This document shows, piece after piece, positions 59,565 through 64,000 of a stretch of 64,000 nt of DNA. Each line of letters opens with the position of its first letter. Position 1 is the stretch's first letter. The notes below the pieces were generated by a model. It saw nothing but the letters and a program-made list of their open reading frames with translations. It made no database searches and was not told the DNA's origin. A program made the translations under genes and the position numbers. Location of the stretch: positions 3,472,001 through 3,536,000 of the forward strand of contig CM061223.1 of NCBI GenBank assembly GCA_030844895.1, in the 5' to 3' direction. Source of the DNA: Ambrosia x helenae (Eukaryota; Streptophyta; Magnoliopsida; Asterales; Asteraceae).

Positions 59565-60548
59565 GGGGATACCTTAAGTAGCACAAGGTCCCCAACTTGA
59601 AATTCCAAGGGTTTACGACGTTTATCAGCATAACTCTTTTGGCGACTTCGAGCCTTGAGAAGATTATCCTGAATAAGCTGGATTTTGTCTGTGGTTTCCT
59701 GGATTAGTTCGGGTCCAGTAATACGAGCTTCACCAACCTCGGTCCAACAGACAGGTGAACGACATTTCCGACCATAGAGTGCCTCAAAAGGAGCCATGTT
59801 AATGCTGGCGTGATAACTGTTGTTGTATGAAAACTCAACCAAAGGAAGATGAGAATCCCATGCGCCACCAAAATCGATGACACATGCCCTGAGCATGTCC
59901 TCAAGTGTTTGGATGGTTCGTTCAGTCTGACCATCCGTCTGAGGGTGATAAGCAGTGCTCAAGTTCAAACTTAGTACCCAAAGCATCTTGTAGAGATCCC
60001 CAAAAGTGAGAGGTGAAACGACCATCGCGATCAGAAATAATGTCCAAAGGTATACCGTGGCGAACACACATTTCACTTACGTACATCTTTGCCAACCTTT
60101 CCACAGAATACTTCTCACGTATAGGTAGAAAGTGAGCTGACTTGGTCAAACGATCGACGATTACCCAAATACTGTCAAAACCTTTGGGTGTGCGAGGGAG
60201 TTTGGTGATGAAATCCATAGCTATGCTCTCCCATTTCCAGACAGGAATCTCTGGTTGTTCAAGCATACCAGATGGTCGTTGATGTTCAGCCTTAACCTTG
60301 GAACAAGTGAGGCATTTTGCGACGAATAGAGCAATGTCTTTCTTCATACCAGGCCACCAATAAGAATAACGAAGATCTTGGTACATCTTGTCAGCTCCAG
60401 GATGAACAGAATAACGAGACTTATGAGCCTCGTTCATGAGAAAAGTACGAAGATCATCACGGTCGGGAATCCACAGTCGGTTAAGGAAATAAAGGAGGAC
60501 CATCGGGTTTGGTTTCAAGTTGAGTCTCAGCACCACAAGACATTTCAT
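59444..60548 (-). pseudogene. Chromovirus integrase (frameshifted)
   Basis: HHCC zinc-finger region (HPGADKMYQDLRYSYWWPGM, then CLTCSKVKAEHQ, about 60410-60270). The DDE core has MDFITKLP (60215), ISDRDGRF (about 60030) and, in the next frame, TAYHPQTDGQTERTIQTLED (about 59960-59885). ALYGRKCRSP and GDLVLLKVSPWKG follow. The enzyme would insert element cDNA. The frame switches around 59930-60060, so no single ORF spans it. Confidence 0.92.
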
Positions 60549-60556
60549 CGTACATG

Positions 60557-61931
60557 TTACCTTGGGTGACTGAGGTGTGTTGAGCCTGGAGAATGCGATC
60601 TTGGAGAATCGGTACGAACTCTAGCACATTGGAGTTTGACACGCTCTTTACGACTAAGTGCGTCAGCCACAACATTCGCCTTGCCAGGATGGTAGCGAAT
60701 TTCGCAATCAAAGTCGTTAAGTAATTCAACCCAACGTCGTTGCCTCATGTTAAGATTCTTTTGGTCGAAGACATGTTGGAGACTTTGTGGTCCGTGAACA
60801 CCACACATTTGGTCCCATAGAGATAATGTCTCCAAATCTTGAGTGCAAAGACAACAGCGCCCAATTCAAGATCATGGGTGGTATAATTTTTCTCGTGAGT
60901 CTTGAGTTGTCGAGACGCATAAGCAATAACCTTTCCTCGTTGCATGAGAACACAACCGAGACCTTGGTTCGATGCATCACAGTAGACCACGAAATCATCA
61001 TTACCATCAGGTAGAGATAAGACAGGAGCTTCACAGAGTTTCAGCTTAAGAGTTTCAAATGCTTCCTCTTGCTTAGGTCCCCACTCATAGGGTTTACCCT
61101 TGAGAGTTAAGGTAGTGAGAGGAACAGCGATCTTGGAGAAGTTGGCGATGAATCGACGATAATAACCAGCCAACCCAAGAAAAGAACGGACTTCCGTTGG
61201 AGTGGTAGGAACACTCCAATTCTTCACAGCTTCGATCTTTGCAGGATCAACATGAATTCCGTTCATATCAATGACATGTCCCAAAAATTGAACTTCCTTA
61301 AGCCAAAATTCACATTTTGAGAACTTGGCGTACAGTTGTTCTTTCTTTAGGAGACTCAAGATAGAGTGAAGATGTTGCTCGTGATCGGATTTTGACTTAG
61401 AGTAAATCAAAATATCATCGATGAAAACGATCACGAATTTGTCGAGATAGGGTCTACAACCCGATTCATCAAATCCATAAATACTGCGGGAGCATTGGTC
61501 AAACCGAAAGCATAACCATGAATTCATAGTGACCGTAGCGAGTGCGAAAAGCTGTCTTGGGAATATCTTCATCGTGGACTCTAAGCTGATGATAACCAGA
61601 ACGGAGATCAATCTTCGAGAAGTGGGTTGCTCCTTGAAGTTGATCGAAGAGATCGTCAATCCTAGGAAGCGGATAACGATTCTTGATGTGAGTTTGTTGA
61701 GTTCACGGTAGTCAATACACATCCGAAGAGACCATCCTTCTTTTTAACGAATAAGACAGGGGCTCCCCATGGAGAAGAACTAGGGCGAATGAACCCTTTA
61801 TCAGAAAGTTCCTGTAATTGACTAGCAAGTTCTTGCATCTCAGAGGGTGCAAGACGATAAGGAGCTTTAGCAATAGGGTTTGCACCAGGAACAAGATCAA
61901 TACGAAACTCCACTTGTCGAGCAGGAGGCAA
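60557..61931 (-). pseudogene. Chromovirus reverse transcriptase - RNase H (frameshifted)
   Basis: Starts with EFRIDLVPGANPIAKAPYRL and GFIRPSSSPWGAPVLFVKKKDG (61931-61740). The next frame holds MCIDYRELNKLT, and the catalytic FIDDILIYS sits at about 61400-61425. The fingers/palm between 61690 and 61480 are scrambled by shifts. Then come FLGHVIDMNGI, VRSFLGLAGYYRRFI, the RNase H motifs VYCDASNQGLGCVLMQ, SRQLKTHEKNY and DLELGAVVFAL, and after another shift LNDFDCEIRYHPGKANVVAD (about 60710-60660). It copies element RNA into DNA and degrades the RNA strand; here it is inactive. Confidence 0.93.
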
Positions 61932-61945
61932 ACCAGGTAAATCCT

Positions 61946-62475
61946 CTAGAAAGACTCAGGATAGTCTCGAATAATAGGAATGTCTTGGATACTTTTGCCT
62001 TTGTCCTTCTTCTCTATCACGTTAGCTAAGAAGGCTGTATACCCCTTTCGTAAGTACTTTTGGGCAGTAGTACAAGACATAAGCTTAAGCTCACCACAGG
62101 GTTTCTCACCATAAATCTTCAAAATCTCACCAGATTCGAGAGGAATGCGTATGACTTTCTCGAAGCACAGAATTTCGGCACGATGAGTTGACAAACCAGT
62201 CCATGCCTACTATAACATCAAAACTACCAAGATGCATGGGAATAAGAATCGATAGGGAAGGTATGATCATCGAGATTCAACAAGCAGTTACGAATAATAG
62301 AACCGATCGAAATAGACTTCCCGTTAGCTACCTCTACCACAAAAGGGTCTTCTAGATTAGTGTGGGGTAAGTTAAGTAAAGGTTCAAACTTCAGTGACAC
62401 GAATGACTTATCAGCTCCTGAATCAAATAATATGGATGCATAGTGGTTATTAATGAGAAACGTACCATTCACCAC
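61946..62475 (-). pseudogene. Chromovirus aspartic protease and linker
   Basis: GTFLINNHYASILFDSGADK contains the single DSGA active-site motif of retroelement proteases (about 62420). It is followed by the flap-like NGKSISIGSIIRNC segment and a linker up to the RT (62194-61946, with ILCFEKVIRIPL). The frames change near 62220. Confidence 0.85.
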
Positions 62476-62529
62476 TTCGTTGTTGTCACGAGCCTGGTTA
62501 GCGTTGAGATTGTAGGCGCGACCTCGAGC

Positions 62530-63786
62530 ACCTTGGTTCTGGTTGCGGTTTGGTTTTGGTTTTGGTTTTGGTTCTGATTTTGGTTTTGGTTACGGTTACG
62601 TTAGGGCAGTTATTGATGTGTGATTAGGGTTACCCCACACTCGTAGCATTGACCACGAGCAGGCCTTGTTGTTTTGTTGGTTGGGAGCTGGGTTGTTGTT
62701 GTCTTTGGGCAGCAGGAGATCGACAGACGTTCACCAGGTGACCATATCGTTGACACTTAGTACAAAATCGACATGGCACCTGTGTGGGATGGTGATACTT
62801 GCAAGTGTTGCACAAAGGGTGAGGTCCGGTGTATGGTTTCTTGGCTGGGTTTTGGGCAGCAGGTGGAGTAGCAGCAACCATTTAGTTTCTAGCCTTGCTC
62901 TTCTTGTTGCTTGAGGTCTCAGGCTTGACTTCAATTGCAGGCTGTGGAGTATCTTTGGCAACAGTCTTCTTAGTGCCCTTGCGAACGAGAGTACCGTTCT
63001 TCACATGATTATCGGTAAGAGTGGCCGCTAGACGTTTGGCCTCTTCCAGAGTTGCAGGATTTCTACCCCAAACAGTGTCCTGGATTTGCATGGGCAGACC
63101 ACCGATGTACTTCTCGATGGCTACCGACAGAGGAGTAACCTTGTGTGGCAACAGTAAGCTAAGCTCATGGAAAGCGGGTGTTGTAGGCAAGATTTTCCCC
63201 ACTATCTTGAGCTAAGGTGTGGAACTCATCTTCAAGCTTTTTAACCTCATTGCGAGGACAGAACTCCTCTTTCATGATCTCCTTGACCTGGTCCCATGTC
63301 ATAGCAAGAGCAACCTCGCCCCACGAGTACGCTTTTCTTCATTCCACCAAGTGAGTGCTCGTTTATGGGAGAACACTCATGGCGTAACGAACCTTGAAGT
63401 TGTTGGGGCACTCACTGTTGATGAAAGGTATTTTCAATACCTCAAACCATTGGAGAAGTCCAGTAGCTCCTTCTTCACCGCTGAACTTTTGGAGGGTTAC
63501 AAGAGTTGAAATATGTTGAGGGTGCAGGCTTGGGATCCATTACCATAACCATTTCCGTTCCCATTGTTGTGACCATTCCCGTTGCCGTTCATTTGGATGA
63601 CCTGAGCAAGGTAAATTGGGAACCAGAGTTGCGATTTGCTGCGCCATTTTGTTGAGAAATGATCGCAGCCAGTTGAGCATCGACCCCATTAGTGTTGTGA
63701 CCAGGACCTTGTTCATGACCATGGTTGTCACTACCTTCATCGTGGTTCTCACCAGTGCTGTTGCGAGTGCTGCGACGAGGAGGCAT
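62530..63786 (-). pseudogene. Chromovirus gag (frameshifted)
   Basis: The ATG at 63786 gives MPPRRSTRNSTG, the usual start of this lineage's gag, then a His/Asn-rich N-terminus. The middle is broken (63589-63202). 63202-62882 has LPMQIQDTVWG and PATLEEAKRLAATLTD of the retrotransposon gag domain. 62881-62630 carries the CCHC zinc knuckle CTKCQRYGHLVNVC (CX2CX4HX4C), with an upstream CNTCKYHH region. Gln/Asn-rich repeats follow. Gag would coat element RNA. Confidence 0.88.
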
Positions 63787-64000
63787 GATCTGTAATAGAC
63801 ACAATGAAATGAATGAGAGTTTATATAAGGAATGTAATCATTTATTCATTAATTAAAACGAATAAACGAAAACGTTGACTTATCAAAGATTCTAAATTCT
63901 AATAACATATGAAGACATGCTTTAGCCTTATAAGTGAACACTCATCCCGAGAATTCCCAGGTAGGCATCCGGGTCCCCTCGTCTGATTGGGATATATGGT
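63787..64000 (-). other. Chromovirus untranslated leader
   Basis: Non-coding DNA upstream of the gag ATG. No primer-binding site or LTR end is recognisable before the window edge. Confidence 0.5.

Larger units (their letters stand above)
56637..64000 (-). mobile_element. Ty3/gypsy chromovirus (Tekay/Del-like), minus strand, 5' end off the window
   Basis: Minus-strand order: leader (64000-63787), gag, protease, RT-RNase H, integrase, chromodomain-like end, polypurine tract, 3' LTR (59131-56637). The gag-pol order with RT before integrase is Ty3/gypsy. The MPPRRS gag start, DSGA protease, FIDD reverse transcriptase and very long LTR support the Tekay/Del chromovirus lineage. Many frameshifts make it defective. 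The candidate TSD at the left end is CCACA (56632-56636); its partner lies beyond the window. Confidence 0.93.

Overview
The window is plant nuclear DNA, most likely from the Asteraceae (an inference). The evidence is an intron-rich plant gene, AT-rich intergenic DNA, plant-type LINEs, SINEs, Helitrons, MULEs and long-LTR chromoviruses, and a degraded retroelement 3' ORF that resembles ORFs I remember from Tanacetum/Artemisia genomes. No bacterial or viral gene organisation is present.

Host gene content is almost entirely one gene. Positions 300-3024 (+) hold ten exons of a DnaJ-domain protein of the ARG1 (ALTERED RESPONSE TO GRAVITY 1, DnaJ15-like) family; its 5' exon(s) lie left of the window. 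One intron carries a 369-bp SINE with a perfect 16-bp target-site duplication (TSD), and another needs a GC donor.

The rest is a nest of mobile elements, many with visible boundaries. 7730-8913: small Helitron carrying a SINE (17-bp TSD). 9054-9178: tRNA-derived SINE (14-bp TSD), next to a 652-bp uninterrupted homopurine GAA tract (9214-9865). 11136-13992: Helitron with captured exons of a mitochondrial carrier fused in frame to a LysM receptor-kinase fragment. 14010-14389: Harbinger-type MITE. 16382-18854: minus-strand Helitron. 18883-19946: MULE with a perfect 9-bp TSD. 24500-33298: 3' part of a retroelement (coiled-coil, acidic 3' ORF, polypurine tract, 3' LTR), split by a 4.9-kb Helitron (26145-31076) that carries ribosomal protein L17 exons and other exon-like pieces. 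34031-34417: second SINE copy. 36977-39901: solo LTR (TSD ATAAG) inside an older Helitron. 45229-50714: near full-length LINE, minus strand, 15-bp TSD. 51582-55646: MULE carrying gene-like fragments, a solo LTR and a hAT MITE. 56637-64000: 3' LTR and gag-pol of a minus-strand Ty3/gypsy chromovirus whose 5' LTR is off the right edge.

Every element ORF I could follow is broken by stops or frameshifts, so this looks like a decayed heterochromatic neighbourhood beside one active-looking gene. The most interesting points are the two gene-capturing Helitrons, one with an in-frame chimeric ORF, the other in a recognisable empty site inside a coding frame. Next come the very long GAA repeat, the GC-AG intron and the three-layer nest at 51.6-55.6 kb. 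I found no clearly new biochemical system.
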